DNA of 41,242 bases from Chlamydiia bacterium. Its GTDB lineage: Bacteria; Chlamydiota; Chlamydiia; Chlamydiales; Parachlamydiaceae. The notes under the pieces were generated by a model. That model was given only the letters and a program-made list of their open reading frames with translations, had not been told where the DNA came from and ran no database searches. The stretch spans positions 1 through 41,242 of the forward strand of contig JAGROB010000012.1 in assembly GCA_020440465.1 (NCBI GenBank), read 5' to 3'. A program made the translations under genes and the position numbers. Position 1 is the stretch's first letter; the number at the start of each line of letters is the position of its first letter. This document shows positions 17,513-26,050 of the stretch, piece by piece.

Positions 17513-18421
17513 CTATTGGCTCTGAATATCTTTTAAGCTTTTTTGCATGGCGACGCCCATGATGTTCATGCCGTTATCAACGAAAAGGATCGTTCCTGTA
17601 ATAGCACTCGCTAAATCGGATGATAAAAACGCTGCCGCATTGCCGATCTCCGCGCCCGTGATCTCTTTTTGAAGGGGAGCGTTTTCCTTGGAGTACTCGA
17701 TCATATGGTCGATGAAGCCGATCGCTTTGGCCGCACGGGAGCGGTAGGGGCCGGCCGATAAGCAGTTGACTCTGAAGCCCCACTTTCTTCCCGCCTCCCA
17801 AGCCAATGTTTTGGTGTCGCTTTCAAGCGCCGCCTTCGAAGAGCTCATCCCCCCGCCGTAGCCGGGGATCACCTGGTCTGCTGCCAGGTAGCTTAAATTC
17901 AAGGCGGAGCCCCCCTCTTTCATAAGGGGTCCAAAGTGTTGAAGCAAGCTGATGAACGAGTAACTGGAGCTAGATACAGCTGCTAAATAGCCCTGTCGGG
18001 ATACCTCTAAAAGCGGTTTTTGCACTTCCGGCCCGTTGGCAAGGGAGTGGATAAAAATATCGATCGTGCCGAAGTCGTTTTTGACTTTTTCAGCCACTTC
18101 CGTAATGGTATAGCCTTCGACATCTTTGTAACGCTTGTTTTCCCGAATCATTTCAGGGACATCATCCGGCGTCTCAAACGTGGCATCCAATGGGTAGATC
18201 GCAGCGAATTCCAACATCTTACCCGATGGAGTGGCTCTTGAAGCTTCAAATTTGCCGTTTTCAAGCGAGGTTTTAAAAATTTTTAAAAGGGGAGTCCAGG
18301 TCCCGATAATGACTTCGGCCCCAGCTTCGTAAAGAGTTTTAGCGATTGCCCAACCGTAGCCTTGATCGTCAGCAACACCGGCGATGAAAGCACGCTTTCC
18401 TTTCAAATTAATGTTTAACAT
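17513..18421 (-). CDS. fabI: Enoyl-[acyl-carrier-protein] reductase (NADH), FabI
   Basis: Last reductive step of type II fatty acid elongation: trans-2-enoyl-ACP plus NADH to acyl-ACP. Short-chain dehydrogenase fold with nucleotide-binding start [20 protein letters not shown]. It has the longer insert after strand 2 typical of plant and chlamydial enzymes and the catalytic region [18 protein letters not shown], where Tyr and Lys stand in the plant/chlamydial spacing. The family N-terminus [12 protein letters not shown] and a GAGGAG just upstream fix the start at the ATG at 18421, rather than the TTG four codons earlier. Length of 302 aa agrees. It ends next to hairpin repeat copy 3, and the next upstream gene is divergent. 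Confidence 0.95.
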   Translation of the reverse strand: MLNINLKGKRAFIAGVADDQGYGWAIAKTLYEAGAEVIIGTWTPLLKIFKTSLENGKFEASRATPSGKMLEFAAIYPLDATFETPDDVPEMIRENKRYKDVEGYTITEVAEKVKNDFGTIDIFIHSLANGPEVQKPLLEVSRQGYLAAVSSSSYSFISLLQHFGPLMKEGGSALNLSYLAADQVIPGYGGGMSSSKAALESDTKTLAWEAGRKWGFRVNCLSAGPYRSRAAKAIGFIDHMIEYSKENAPLQKEITGAEIGNAAAFLSSDLASAITGTILFVDNGMNIMGVAMQKSLKDIQSQ

Positions 18422-18438
18422 AACTCCTCGCAAATTAA

Positions 18439-18467
18439 TTGCACCCTATTTTACGAAGTTTTATCAT
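18439..18467 (+). promoter_or_regulatory. Predicted promoter of the kinase-like gene
   Basis: TTGCAC (18439-18444), 17-nt spacer, TATCAT (18462-18467), then 9 nt to the ATG at 18477. No Shine-Dalgarno sequence lies between, consistent with a leaderless transcript. Confidence 0.5.
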
Positions 18468-18476
18468 TAGTTCGCT

Positions 18477-19427
18477 ATGAAAAACTTTTTCCGCCTTCAC
18501 TCACAAAAAGTAGTCCTTCTGATCTTCGTGATTTCGGCCTTGTGGGGTCTTTCACGCCTATATTTTTCCGTAACGGGGGGATTTTGGGTGGCTAATATCA
18601 TCTCCAACTTGAATCCAAGTCCTGAAAAGGCTGTAAGAGAAGCTTCACCGGAAGAAAAGGCCCTTTTTGCGGAGTTGTCCGATAAACCTTGGCGCTACTT
18701 AGGAAAAGGGTGTCAGTCGTATGCTTTTGAAAGTGAAAACGGGGAGTATGTTTTAAAGTTTTTTAAACATCAGCGGTTCCGATCGCGCGCTTGGATGGCC
18801 CCGCTTTATCAGCTTCCCTTAATACAAGAGTCCGTCAGGAAAAAACAAGCGCATCGGGCGGCAAAACTTGCCGGATTTATGGAGTCGTGGCGCTTAGCCT
18901 TTGATGAGCTTTCCGAAGAGTCGGGCATTATTTGGGTCCATCTAAATAAGTCGAGCAATCTTAACAAAGACTTTATCTTAAAAGATAAGGTGGGGTTAAC
19001 CCATAAAGTTCCGGCGGACAGCGTGGAGTTTTTGATCCAGCGAAAAGCCGAGCCCCTGGAAGACTGGATCCATCGCACGATGAAAGAGGGGCACCCCGAT
19101 AAGGTCCGAGCCATGCTAAGCGACCTTTTAGCTACCCTTATGAACGAGTATGAGCGGGGGCTTTCCGACAATGACCCCGCCCTTTTACAAAACACCGGCG
19201 TTTTTAACGATCGCCCTTTCCACATCGATGTGGGACAGTTTGAAAAAAATAATCGCTTTAAAAACCCCGACATCTGGTCGGTTGAACTTTATAATAAAAC
19301 ATACTTTTTCCGTCTTTGGCTTCTTGAAACCTACCCCGAAATGGGGGAGCATCTAACTCTCTTGTTAAAAGAGATTCTGGGCCCTAAATGGGATGAAATG
19401 AAACCCTATTTCGGCCGAATCCACTAA
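18477..19427 (+). CDS. Membrane-anchored protein with protein-kinase-like motifs, 316 aa
   Basis: One N-terminal hydrophobic helix (about 11-31) with a basic start anchors a soluble domain that shows a degenerate kinase pattern: glycine-loop-like YLGKGCQSYAF (74-84), then the strand EYVLKFFKH with a candidate ATP-binding Lys (K94). Much later come GLSDNDPALLQNTGV (228-242), resembling a catalytic loop with an Asp and a following Asn, and FHIDVGQF (248-255), resembling the metal-binding DFG/DxG motif. This arrangement is that of KdkA/APH-like small-molecule or protein kinases. I infer a kinase fold; whether it is active is uncertain because the HRD motif is absent. It is divergent from fabI and monocistronic in appearance. 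Confidence 0.75.
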   Translation: MKNFFRLHSQKVVLLIFVISALWGLSRLYFSVTGGFWVANIISNLNPSPEKAVREASPEEKALFAELSDKPWRYLGKGCQSYAFESENGEYVLKFFKHQRFRSRAWMAPLYQLPLIQESVRKKQAHRAAKLAGFMESWRLAFDELSEESGIIWVHLNKSSNLNKDFILKDKVGLTHKVPADSVEFLIQRKAEPLEDWIHRTMKEGHPDKVRAMLSDLLATLMNEYERGLSDNDPALLQNTGVFNDRPFHIDVGQFEKNNRFKNPDIWSVELYNKTYFFRLWLLETYPEMGEHLTLLLKEILGPKWDEMKPYFGRIH

Positions 19428-19479
19428 TCTGGCACGGATTTTGCTCCACCTCAGCCATAACTAATAAAAGAGGTCTATT

Positions 19480-21354
19480 ATGCATTCAGGTGATTTACGT
19501 CCTCCTGATCCCTTACACAGTACCGGGTCAGGATTGCCCCTCCACGCTCCAGAACCACCTCCAGAAAAACATTGGACGGGGCGTCGTATAGCAAAAATGT
19601 TTGGGTGGGGAATTGCCTCCGGGTTAGCCGTCGCGGGAACCCTTGTGGCGGGAGCGGCCTCGGTCATTTTTATGCCCTTAGCGGCACCTGTCATCGTCGC
19701 CTTGGGACTTGTTGGTGCGGGGTTTTCCGCCTACAAGGTCTGGGACACCGGCTGGGGAAAAACGGCTAAAAAAACCCATAAAGCCGCTTTTTCAAGACTC
19801 CCTTTAGGAGGGGATCAATCCTCTGTTCCCTCTCGCTTGCCGAGTGCAGTTGCTGTTGTCCGCAGACAGGAAAAACATAATGAATTGAATGTGGTTGATG
19901 GGGAATTTGCCAAAAAAATGATGGATCAATGGAAGAATGTAAAAAAACCTGCGCAATTAGAATTTGAAGAGGTTCCTTTAGATGATTCTCCGTCTCCGCT
20001 TCCCGCTGCCGAAGTGAATCCAACTGCAATTCGACTTGATGCAAACGTTATGGAAGATTTAATTAGGTTTAGCCATGAAATGATAAAGAATAGAGTTGTA
20101 GTCGAGTTAGAAAATAGGGGATTTAGTCCGGTTCAGATTAACAAATTTGAAGTTAGACCTTCAGGGGAAATTTGGGCGGAGTTTGATGCCAAAGATGGGG
20201 AAAAATTTCTTAAGGACTCGGCTGTATTTTCCTTGGTTTTTGCCGATGGGGGATATGAAGCTCATATCCACATTAAACACTCTGGCTCCTATGATTCTCC
20301 TCCAAAAGTTCGTACTCCCACTCTAGAGTCGCAAAGGGGTATTTTTGATCCGAATGATGGCGGCCCGGGTCCTGCGGCCGCTGCCGCAGCCGCTGCCGCC
20401 GCAGCCGGTACCGATGAGCCCCCAAGATTTTTAAGTGCCGCCGCAGCTGCTGCCGCCGACCAACCGATTGCAGGAAGAGCTGAGGCTTCGGAATCCACCG
20501 GACCGGAACCCGGATCGGTGGGTAGTGATGAAGATGTTTCTCAAGACCCAGTTGCTCAAGCGATGAAAGCCCAATTAGAAAATGCCGGTATGCAGGGGGT
20601 TCAAGAGGTGGTAGAAGCTTTCAAATCAGGAGAAACAACAGCAGAACTACCTATCAAAGGTCAAGTCGAAAGAATTGCGGTGCTTTTTAGAGATATTAAA
20701 GAGTCAATCGAAGAGCTTAAGATTGATAATGAAACTTATCGTTTTCCGCATCAATTTTTAATAGATGCTCTCAGAGATATTCCAACAGGTAAGATTAAAA
20801 TCAACGATTTGTCGATGCTCATTAGACCCCCACCAAGCTTTCTAAGTAGCCTTTTAAGACCAGCTCAACCTAAGGCGTTAACCGAATTAGATGTGGCTCA
20901 AATTTTTGTTAGAGCTCTTAAGGATAAGGGACTAAATAAAGAGAAGATTGAGCGATTAGCATATGCGGTTACCCAAACATCAGATGCAAGCTACGTACTC
21001 TTGTTAAATTTGATTTATACTGAAAAATTGAAGGCTCAGATGGGCAATAGCTACAACTCAATGCTTTTACCTCGTGTTAGCTTTGATGCTGATAAACGTA
21101 AGCGAAATATTGAGATTACCGATGACAACCCGCCGAGAGTCGTAGTAGAAAGTGGGTTTAAAGTTTATTCAACGGTTATTCAACAAGATGAGGGATTTGG
21201 ATTAGTAGATGCTATAGACCACGATAATCCAACCTATCTTGGGACTGTAAGTATGCGGGTAGAAAATCCCATGAATAGGGATAAAGAAGCGGTTGATGCC
21301 CGACTGACAATTACTCAAACAGCACAGCTAGGTGGCAAAGGCGCTTGGCGCTAA
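19480..21354 (+). CDS. Large hypothetical protein with double hydrophobic segment and polyalanine tracts, 624 aa
   Basis: The ATG follows AAAGAGG at a good distance. The N-terminus (1-35) is proline-rich and polar; residues about 41-87 form one long hydrophobic stretch split at a Met-Pro/Ala-Pro turn, i.e. two closely apposed helices resembling the bilobed domain of chlamydial Inc proteins. Residues 90-290 are soluble. Two alanine runs follow (11 Ala at 299-309 and 7 Ala at 320-326), encoded by mixed GCN codons and embedded in Pro/Gly/Asp-rich linker. The C-terminal 270 residues look like two folded parts, the last one beta-rich (RVVVESGFKVYSTVIQQDEG). No family recognised. Its stop codon overlaps the stop of the convergent oxidoreductase gene by 3-4 nt. 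An effector or inclusion-membrane role is possible but unproven. Confidence 0.8.
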   Translation: MHSGDLRPPDPLHSTGSGLPLHAPEPPPEKHWTGRRIAKMFGWGIASGLAVAGTLVAGAASVIFMPLAAPVIVALGLVGAGFSAYKVWDTGWGKTAKKTHKAAFSRLPLGGDQSSVPSRLPSAVAVVRRQEKHNELNVVDGEFAKKMMDQWKNVKKPAQLEFEEVPLDDSPSPLPAAEVNPTAIRLDANVMEDLIRFSHEMIKNRVVVELENRGFSPVQINKFEVRPSGEIWAEFDAKDGEKFLKDSAVFSLVFADGGYEAHIHIKHSGSYDSPPKVRTPTLESQRGIFDPNDGGPGPAAAAAAAAAAAGTDEPPRFLSAAAAAAADQPIAGRAEASESTGPEPGSVGSDEDVSQDPVAQAMKAQLENAGMQGVQEVVEAFKSGETTAELPIKGQVERIAVLFRDIKESIEELKIDNETYRFPHQFLIDALRDIPTGKIKINDLSMLIRPPPSFLSSLLRPAQPKALTELDVAQIFVRALKDKGLNKEKIERLAYAVTQTSDASYVLLLNLIYTEKLKAQMGNSYNSMLLPRVSFDADKRKRNIEITDDNPPRVVVESGFKVYSTVIQQDEGFGLVDAIDHDNPTYLGTVSMRVENPMNRDKEAVDARLTITQTAQLGGKGAWR

Positions 21355-22301
21355 CTCACTTTAAGGACGATTTTGCCGCGGGTGTGGCCCTCTTTACTCT
21401 TTTCCTGGGCGGAGGCAGCGTCTTGAAGGCGCATCTCTTCGATAAAGGGGGATTGGATCTTTTTCGCATCAATCAGCTTGGCCATCTCGGTAAGTTGTTC
21501 GCCGTTGGGGCGGACAAAGACATAGTGGCTTTCAATACCCAGCTTCTCCGCTTCATCCGGATCGAGCTTTTCTACGATCCCGACGATTTTGCCCCCTTTT
21601 TTCAGAAGCCGGGCTGACTTTTGCATCGTCTCGCCGCCGATCATCTCGAAAACTAAATCTATTCCTTTCGGATACTTTTTCTTGATTACTTCCGAAAAGT
21701 CGTCTTTGTGGTAGTCGATGGCTAAGGTGGCGCCCAGTTTTTTCACGTAGTCGAAGTTTTCTTGGCTGCAGGTGGTAATCACTTCGGCTCCGGCCCACTT
21801 AGCCAGCTGAATCGCAAAGCTTCCCACCCCACCGGCGCCGGCGTGAATCAGGCAAATCTGCCCCTTTTTTAATTGTCCTATGTCGAAAAGCGCCTGCCAA
21901 GAGGTAAGAGCGGTTAGGGGCATGGCGGCCGCTTCGGCAAACGAGCATTTTTTCGGCTTCAGCGCGACATGCTCCGCGTCAAAGCAGATATACTCGGCGT
22001 AAGTGCCTTCGTGAACGGTATCTTTTCGGCAATAGGCGTAGACTTCATCGTCTTCTTTTAAGTGTTTCACGTTTTTGCCGACAGCGGTGACCACTCCGGC
22101 GGCATCCCAGCCGGGAGTCAGGGGAAATTCGTAGGGGAGTCTGCCCGATAAAAAGCCCTCTCGGATTTTCCAGTCGACGGGGTTGACGGAAGTGTAGTGA
22201 ATGCGGATCTGTACTTCGTTGTCAGCGGGCTTCGGAATCGGAAGGTCCGCCATGCGAAGCTTTTCGGCTCCGCCAAACTGTTCATACACAACCGCTTTCA
22301 T
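21351..22301 (-). CDS. NADP-dependent oxidoreductase, zinc-free medium-chain dehydrogenase/reductase (quinone oxidoreductase-like)
   Basis: Member of the MDR superfamily (COG0604-type). N-terminal GroES-like domain (MKAVVYEQFGGAEKL, VNPVDWKIREGF, GWDAAGVV) and Rossmann domain with the cofactor loop HAGAGGVGSFAIQLAKW. The structural and catalytic zinc cysteines of alcohol dehydrogenases are missing, as expected for quinone or enone reductases. Likely reduces quinones or reactive enones with NADPH in the cytoplasm. It starts 3 nt after the dps stop, so the two form an operon suggestive of oxidative-stress defence. The 316-aa length is normal. It ends convergently on the 624-aa gene. Confidence 0.9.
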   Translation of the reverse strand: MKAVVYEQFGGAEKLRMADLPIPKPADNEVQIRIHYTSVNPVDWKIREGFLSGRLPYEFPLTPGWDAAGVVTAVGKNVKHLKEDDEVYAYCRKDTVHEGTYAEYICFDAEHVALKPKKCSFAEAAAMPLTALTSWQALFDIGQLKKGQICLIHAGAGGVGSFAIQLAKWAGAEVITTCSQENFDYVKKLGATLAIDYHKDDFSEVIKKKYPKGIDLVFEMIGGETMQKSARLLKKGGKIVGIVEKLDPDEAEKLGIESHYVFVRPNGEQLTEMAKLIDAKKIQSPFIEEMRLQDAASAQEKSKEGHTRGKIVLKVS

Positions 22302-22304
22302 AAG

Positions 22305-22775
22305 TTATCCCCTTTCATGTAGGTGACTGAAAAGCATCCACGCCTGTTTGTCATGGGCTCTCATTTGTTGAATATATAAGTCTGCCGTCCCCTCGTCGCC
22401 ACACTCTTGCGCTCTTTTGATCGCTTCCGTAAGCCACTTCGAGATTTCTTGGTGATCGAGGCCCAAATGGCGGATCATTTCATCGCCACTTAAATGCTCC
22501 GGGGGAGAGTCGATAAACGATAAGCTTTTAAACGCGTCGAACGTTCCGGGGGAGGGCTGTCCCAGCATCCGTATTCTTTCGGCGATTTCGTCCGTTTGCT
22601 CCAAAAGCTCCCGATACTCTGCTTCGAAAAGGGCATGAAGTTCGTTAAAGCGGGGATCTTTCACATTCCAGTGGAAGTTTTGCGTTTTTAAAAACAGCGC
22701 ATAAGAGCTGGCTAAAAAAACAGAAAGGTCTTTTGCCATGGTTTGACAGATGTTGGGTTCCAGTGCAGGTGTCAT
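22305..22775 (-). CDS. dps: Dps/ferritin-like DNA starvation and iron-storage protein
   Basis: 156-aa four-helix ferritin-like subunit that assembles into dodecamers, oxidises Fe2+ with peroxide and stores it. The inter-subunit ferroxidase ligands are all in place with canonical spacing: H35 and H47 (QNFHWNVKD, NELH), D62 and E66 (TDEIAE). The N-terminal tail lacks the lysine cluster that E. coli Dps uses to bind DNA, so iron and peroxide detoxification is more likely than DNA coating. A strong GGAGGC ribosome binding site precedes the ATG. The first gene of a dps-oxidoreductase pair. Confidence 0.93.
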   Translation of the reverse strand: MTPALEPNICQTMAKDLSVFLASSYALFLKTQNFHWNVKDPRFNELHALFEAEYRELLEQTDEIAERIRMLGQPSPGTFDAFKSLSFIDSPPEHLSGDEMIRHLGLDHQEISKWLTEAIKRAQECGDEGTADLYIQQMRAHDKQAWMLFSHLHERG

Positions 22776-22814
22776 TTTAATTGCCTCCTTTCGTTTTCTC
22801 TATGATTATCAAAA

Positions 22815-23444
22815 TTACTCTCCCATGTCAATGGCACTCAACTGATCCTCAATAAAGTCATCGACAAGCGCCAAGACCCCGGGCGATTCCGCTCGACCTC
22901 TAGCTAAGGAATTTTGAAGCTGGGAGATTTCGTGCCCTTTGCTTTGAGCCTGGGCCTCTAAAAAGCAATGTTGGTCTCTATAAGACCGCTCTTTTTCGAT
23001 AAGCCCTTGAAGCTTAATGCGTACCTCATCGGTTTTTTGGCTCAGTTGATGATACGTATCGAGAGGGGAGTTTTTTGGAGGGAACAAATGATCTGTTGCC
23101 GTTGAAATACGGATAAGATGGTCTTCTAAGCGGTAAGCTTCTTGGTTCATCTTCTCCAAACTTTCGGGGTTTGGATTTAAGGGGGTCTGAAAGACCTCGT
23201 CAACGGTTGATTTTAGGTGGGTTAAAAGCTGGCAGGCCGATTGAAGCTGAAGCTTTGCTTGCTGCTCTTTTTCGGCATATTCTAATCCCGTTCTTTGACG
23301 ATCTCTTTCAGCTTGCTTCCAAAGCTTTTCGGTTTTTTCGGCCAAAGTTTGAAGTTTTTCTTGCTCTCTTCGAAGCGTTCTAATCTTCGCGGTGATTTTA
23401 TCCACCGTGGTGGGCTGAGTGGTGCCGAACCACCACAAATTCAA
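22815..23444 (-). CDS. Coiled-coil hypothetical protein, start uncertain
   Basis: The reading frame is open from 23663 to 22815, but its first 131 nt overlap the well-supported secreted-protein gene on the same strand and translate to low-complexity, shadow-like sequence. Coding-like sequence begins around residue 58 of the frame (YTPSPFPEPQSLIQATLNLWWFGTTQPT) and continues as a long helical, Gln/Glu/Leu-rich coiled coil to the end. No ATG lies in the credible part. TTG at 23444 (used here), CTG at 23459 or GTG at 23405 are candidates, none with a strong ribosome site. A run of seven G upstream could hide a sequencing or slippage frameshift. Function unknown. Confidence 0.55.
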   Translation of the reverse strand: MNLWWFGTTQPTTVDKITAKIRTLRREQEKLQTLAEKTEKLWKQAERDRQRTGLEYAEKEQQAKLQLQSACQLLTHLKSTVDEVFQTPLNPNPESLEKMNQEAYRLEDHLIRISTATDHLFPPKNSPLDTYHQLSQKTDEVRIKLQGLIEKERSYRDQHCFLEAQAQSKGHEISQLQNSLARGRAESPGVLALVDDFIEDQLSAIDMGE

Positions 23445-23532
23445 CGTCGCCTGGATCAGCGACTGCGGCTCGGGAAAAGGGGAGGGGGTATAAAGAATAA
23501 CTGTCGTACCCCCCCGTATAACACAGGTTATT

Positions 23533-23763
23533 TTAAAGTCCGAATGTAAAGGAGATCGCGGCGCGGGTTCTTGCCGGGCGGACGTAGTGCACCGGACGGC
23601 AGGGTCTGGTTTCGACAAAAATGACTTCGGGGGTGTAGTAGACAGGCTGGGGTCTTTCCACAATAATGGTACGGCTGTGGTGGCAGCAGTACTCGCAAGC
23701 TTCTAAATTTGAAGCGGTAAAGGCCGAAAACAAAAGGCCTAAGCATAATACAACTTTTTTCAT
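23533..23763 (-). CDS. Small secreted Cys/His-rich protein with signal peptide, 76 aa
   Basis: MKKVVLCLGLLFSAFTASNLEA is a classical signal peptide; cleavage is likely after LEA, leaving a mature protein that begins CEYCCHHS. The sequence LEAC is near a lipobox but the Glu at -2 argues against lipoprotein processing. The mature 54 residues are rich in Val, Arg, Pro and Tyr (PQPVYYTPEVIFVE, RPVHYVRPARTR) and end AAISFTFGL. AAGGAT lies just upstream of the ATG. It is absent from families I know. The Cys/His cluster suggests metal binding or disulfide cross-linking in the envelope. It lies 10 nt downstream of comEC. Confidence 0.7.
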   Translation of the reverse strand: MKKVVLCLGLLFSAFTASNLEACEYCCHHSRTIIVERPQPVYYTPEVIFVETRPCRPVHYVRPARTRAAISFTFGL

Positions 23764-23773
23764 AAATCATCCT

Positions 23774-25174
23774 TTATAAGTTGATTTCAGAAATAGTATA
23801 TTTAAACGAATTATTTTTGTGAAGTATATAACTAAAAACTAAAGTTAAGTAAATAATTATAAAAGTTTCCGGGACATAATCTACTTTGACGGGAGGGATG
23901 AGATCCACAGGGGCTTCTTTCGCAAGATCGAGCAAAAAAGCGGTGTAAGCGGAGTTCAGGGGGTGTAGAAACGGCAAAAGGATCGATAGGATAAGCAAAA
24001 AGATGGATAGTGTAATCAAGAAGGGAAAGAAAAGATTATACACTAAAGAAGCTAAGGGAAAGGTTTGAAAGAGCTTAAGCAGCACGGGAAAAAGGACAAA
24101 AGAGATGGTCAGATTCAAGGCGACGACATTCTTTATTTGGCTTAAAACGACTTTGACCCCCCGATCAAATTTGGATAGCTTATAGATTTCAGCTTTGGAC
24201 TGAGAGGGGAAAAGGGCATCTAATTGCGCCTTAGCCGGAAGAAAGCCGAAAAGGATCGCACCTGTGGCCAAAAAACTTAATTGAAAGCCGATATTTTCGG
24301 CCGCCATGGGATCGATGGCAAGAATAATTAAAAGAGCTGCTCCCAAAGCATTTTTGCTGTTAGAGGCCGCTTGAAACAGGGGAGCTAAAAGAAACAAAGA
24401 AAGCGCGATAAATGCCCTGAGGACGGAAGGGGAGCCCCCTAAAAAAAGGCAGTAAAGGGAAAGCATGACAAGCATCCCTTTAGCCCTTGATTTAAGGGAT
24501 AGAAAAGGCTTTAAAAGCCATGCCAAAATAAGCGCCACAATCGAAAAATGGAAGCCCGAGATCGCCAAAAGATGGGAAAGACCCAAGTTGGAGAAGGCTT
24601 TTTTTAATTCCCGATCATCAAAATCCCCCGTAATAAGACCTGACAGCAAAAGCGCGGAATTTTTATCCGAAATATTTTTAAAAACCCAACCTTTGACGCT
24701 TTCTTTTAGGTAAAGACGTATTTCAGCTAAGCTGAAAGTCCCTTTTACAGCCAGCCAGGAAGTGTTCTTTTCCGGTGTAAAAAAGGGAGGGGTTAAAGTT
24801 CCCCGAACGATCCAATCCCTGTCGGCAGAAGGTCTTTGATCTGAAAGATAAAAGAGTACGGGCAGGTTTTTATATCTCTTATCCTCCGTTTGAAAGGTTT
24901 TAAAGACCCCCTTATAAAGCATTTTTTTCTTTCCAAAGACGCTTTTCGGAATAATCTCGTTAATATGAAGCTGGCCCTCTCCGCAGATAGCTGTAGAAGG
25001 GGGAGCGGGGCGGGCGGTTTGATGGGTAAAATATCCCGTTCCCGCAACAAGCGCTATAAGAAAACCCCTTTTTAGCCCGGAAAAATAAATCAGTGCGAAA
25101 AAGGGAATCAAAAGATAAGGCTGAAACAGCATTCCAAGAAAAAAGGCAATTCCGTAAGCGAGAAGGGGCGACAT
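23774..25174 (-). CDS. comEC: ComEC/Rec2-family membrane protein lacking the metallo-beta-lactamase domain
   Basis: Predicted inner-membrane DNA-uptake channel. An N-terminal pair of hydrophobic segments (1-50) is followed by a soluble OB-like domain (about 60-170) and then the Competence domain with its hallmark GLSHLLAISGFHFSI and the GGSPSVLRAF and FQLSFLATGAI motifs across many helices. At 466 aa it lacks the C-terminal metallo-beta-lactamase domain of full-length ComEC (about 750 aa). The frame ends cleanly, so this is probably the natural chlamydial form. The ATG has no strong Shine-Dalgarno sequence. Divergent from the carbonic anhydrase gene. Confidence 0.88.
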   Translation of the reverse strand: MSPLLAYGIAFFLGMLFQPYLLIPFFALIYFSGLKRGFLIALVAGTGYFTHQTARPAPPSTAICGEGQLHINEIIPKSVFGKKKMLYKGVFKTFQTEDKRYKNLPVLFYLSDQRPSADRDWIVRGTLTPPFFTPEKNTSWLAVKGTFSLAEIRLYLKESVKGWVFKNISDKNSALLLSGLITGDFDDRELKKAFSNLGLSHLLAISGFHFSIVALILAWLLKPFLSLKSRAKGMLVMLSLYCLFLGGSPSVLRAFIALSLFLLAPLFQAASNSKNALGAALLIILAIDPMAAENIGFQLSFLATGAILFGFLPAKAQLDALFPSQSKAEIYKLSKFDRGVKVVLSQIKNVVALNLTISFVLFPVLLKLFQTFPLASLVYNLFFPFLITLSIFLLILSILLPFLHPLNSAYTAFLLDLAKEAPVDLIPPVKVDYVPETFIIIYLTLVFSYILHKNNSFKYTISEINL

Positions 25175-25184
25175 CCCAAATACT

Positions 25185-25214
25185 GTGCCAGAAATTTCTC
25201 TATTTTGCTATCCT
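25185..25214 (+). promoter_or_regulatory. Predicted carbonic anhydrase promoter with extended -10
   Basis: GTGCCA (25185-25190), 18-nt spacer, TATCCT (25209-25214) preceded by TGC, i.e. an extended -10 box. The ATG at 25222 is 7 nt downstream, leaving almost no leader. Confidence 0.45.
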
Positions 25215-25221
25215 TACCCAT

Positions 25222-25887
25222 ATGGAAAAAACGCTAAAGTGGGCCAAACGTGCCGAGCTATTTAAAAAGCTGAATTTTGAAGGGCATGAAAAAGAGTTTC
25301 ACCGTTTAGCGGAAGAGGGACAAACGCCCAAAGCGTTATTTATTGGTTGCTCCGACTCCCGTGTGCTACCGGAGCTTTTCACACACTCCAAACCGGGGGA
25401 GCTTTTTGTGGTGAGAAACGCCGGCAATTTTGTTCCCACCTGGTCCCCCGATATACGTTGGGATGGCGTGGCCGCGTCGATTCTTTTTGCTGTGGAGGTG
25501 TTAAAGGTTGCCGAAGTTATCGTTTGCGGCCACAGCACGTGCGGAGCTATCGAGGGGCTTTATAGCGAAAAAGGGGAAGAGATGCACCCTTATTTAAAAA
25601 ATTGGATCCGTTTGGGGGAAAAAGCGAAACGGCTTGCAGAAGGTGCTCATCCGGAACTTATCGGTAAGACGGAGCTTCATGATTTAACCGCAAGGCTTTC
25701 GGTCGTATTACAACTTGAACATCTTTTGGAGTACCCCGCCATTCAGGAGCGGGTTAAAGAGAAAAAACTGTATCTTCACGGATGGTTTTATCATATCGAC
25801 ACCGGCGAGCTCGATTATTTTGATCCCGAAGAAGAAAAGTTTATTCCCCTTAAAACCCTTCTTAAACCCTGCTCAGACGACTCTTGA
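25222..25887 (+). CDS. Beta-class carbonic anhydrase
   Basis: Interconverts CO2 and bicarbonate in the cytoplasm. Zinc ligands C43, H104 and C107 are seen in IGCSDSR and VCGHSTCG, with the catalytic Asp-Arg dyad D45/R47. The blocks VVRNAGN and YHIDTGEL also fit the family. The frame is open further upstream (to 25093), but that extension overlaps comEC on the other strand and is non-conserved in character. Family alignment and the promoter position support the ATG at 25222, giving 221 aa. No Shine-Dalgarno sequence is visible. Bicarbonate supply may serve acetyl-CoA carboxylase or pH balance. Confidence 0.93.
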   Translation: MEKTLKWAKRAELFKKLNFEGHEKEFHRLAEEGQTPKALFIGCSDSRVLPELFTHSKPGELFVVRNAGNFVPTWSPDIRWDGVAASILFAVEVLKVAEVIVCGHSTCGAIEGLYSEKGEEMHPYLKNWIRLGEKAKRLAEGAHPELIGKTELHDLTARLSVVLQLEHLLEYPAIQERVKEKKLYLHGWFYHIDTGELDYFDPEEEKFIPLKTLLKPCSDDS

Positions 25888-26050
25888 CAAAGGCTTCAAA
25901 AGAGTTGATCACCAGGCTATCTAAAAGCGACGCATGTCAGTTTTTGTTGATGCTTCACTCAGACTAACGGCTCTGGTAGCGGATAAGGCTTTTCATAAAA
26001 CTTAAGATTTTCTAAGGTTAAAATTCAAATTTTAATCTTAAGGAGGGGTT

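Noticed and set aside
20289-20498. Minus-strand polyalanine frame
   Set aside because: GCN repeats read as alanine on both strands when GGC-like codons are complemented; it is the shadow of the alanine tracts of the 624-aa gene.
25093-25221. N-terminal extension of carbonic anhydrase by 43 residues
   Set aside because: It overlaps comEC antisense, is basic and non-family-like, and lies upstream of the predicted transcription start.
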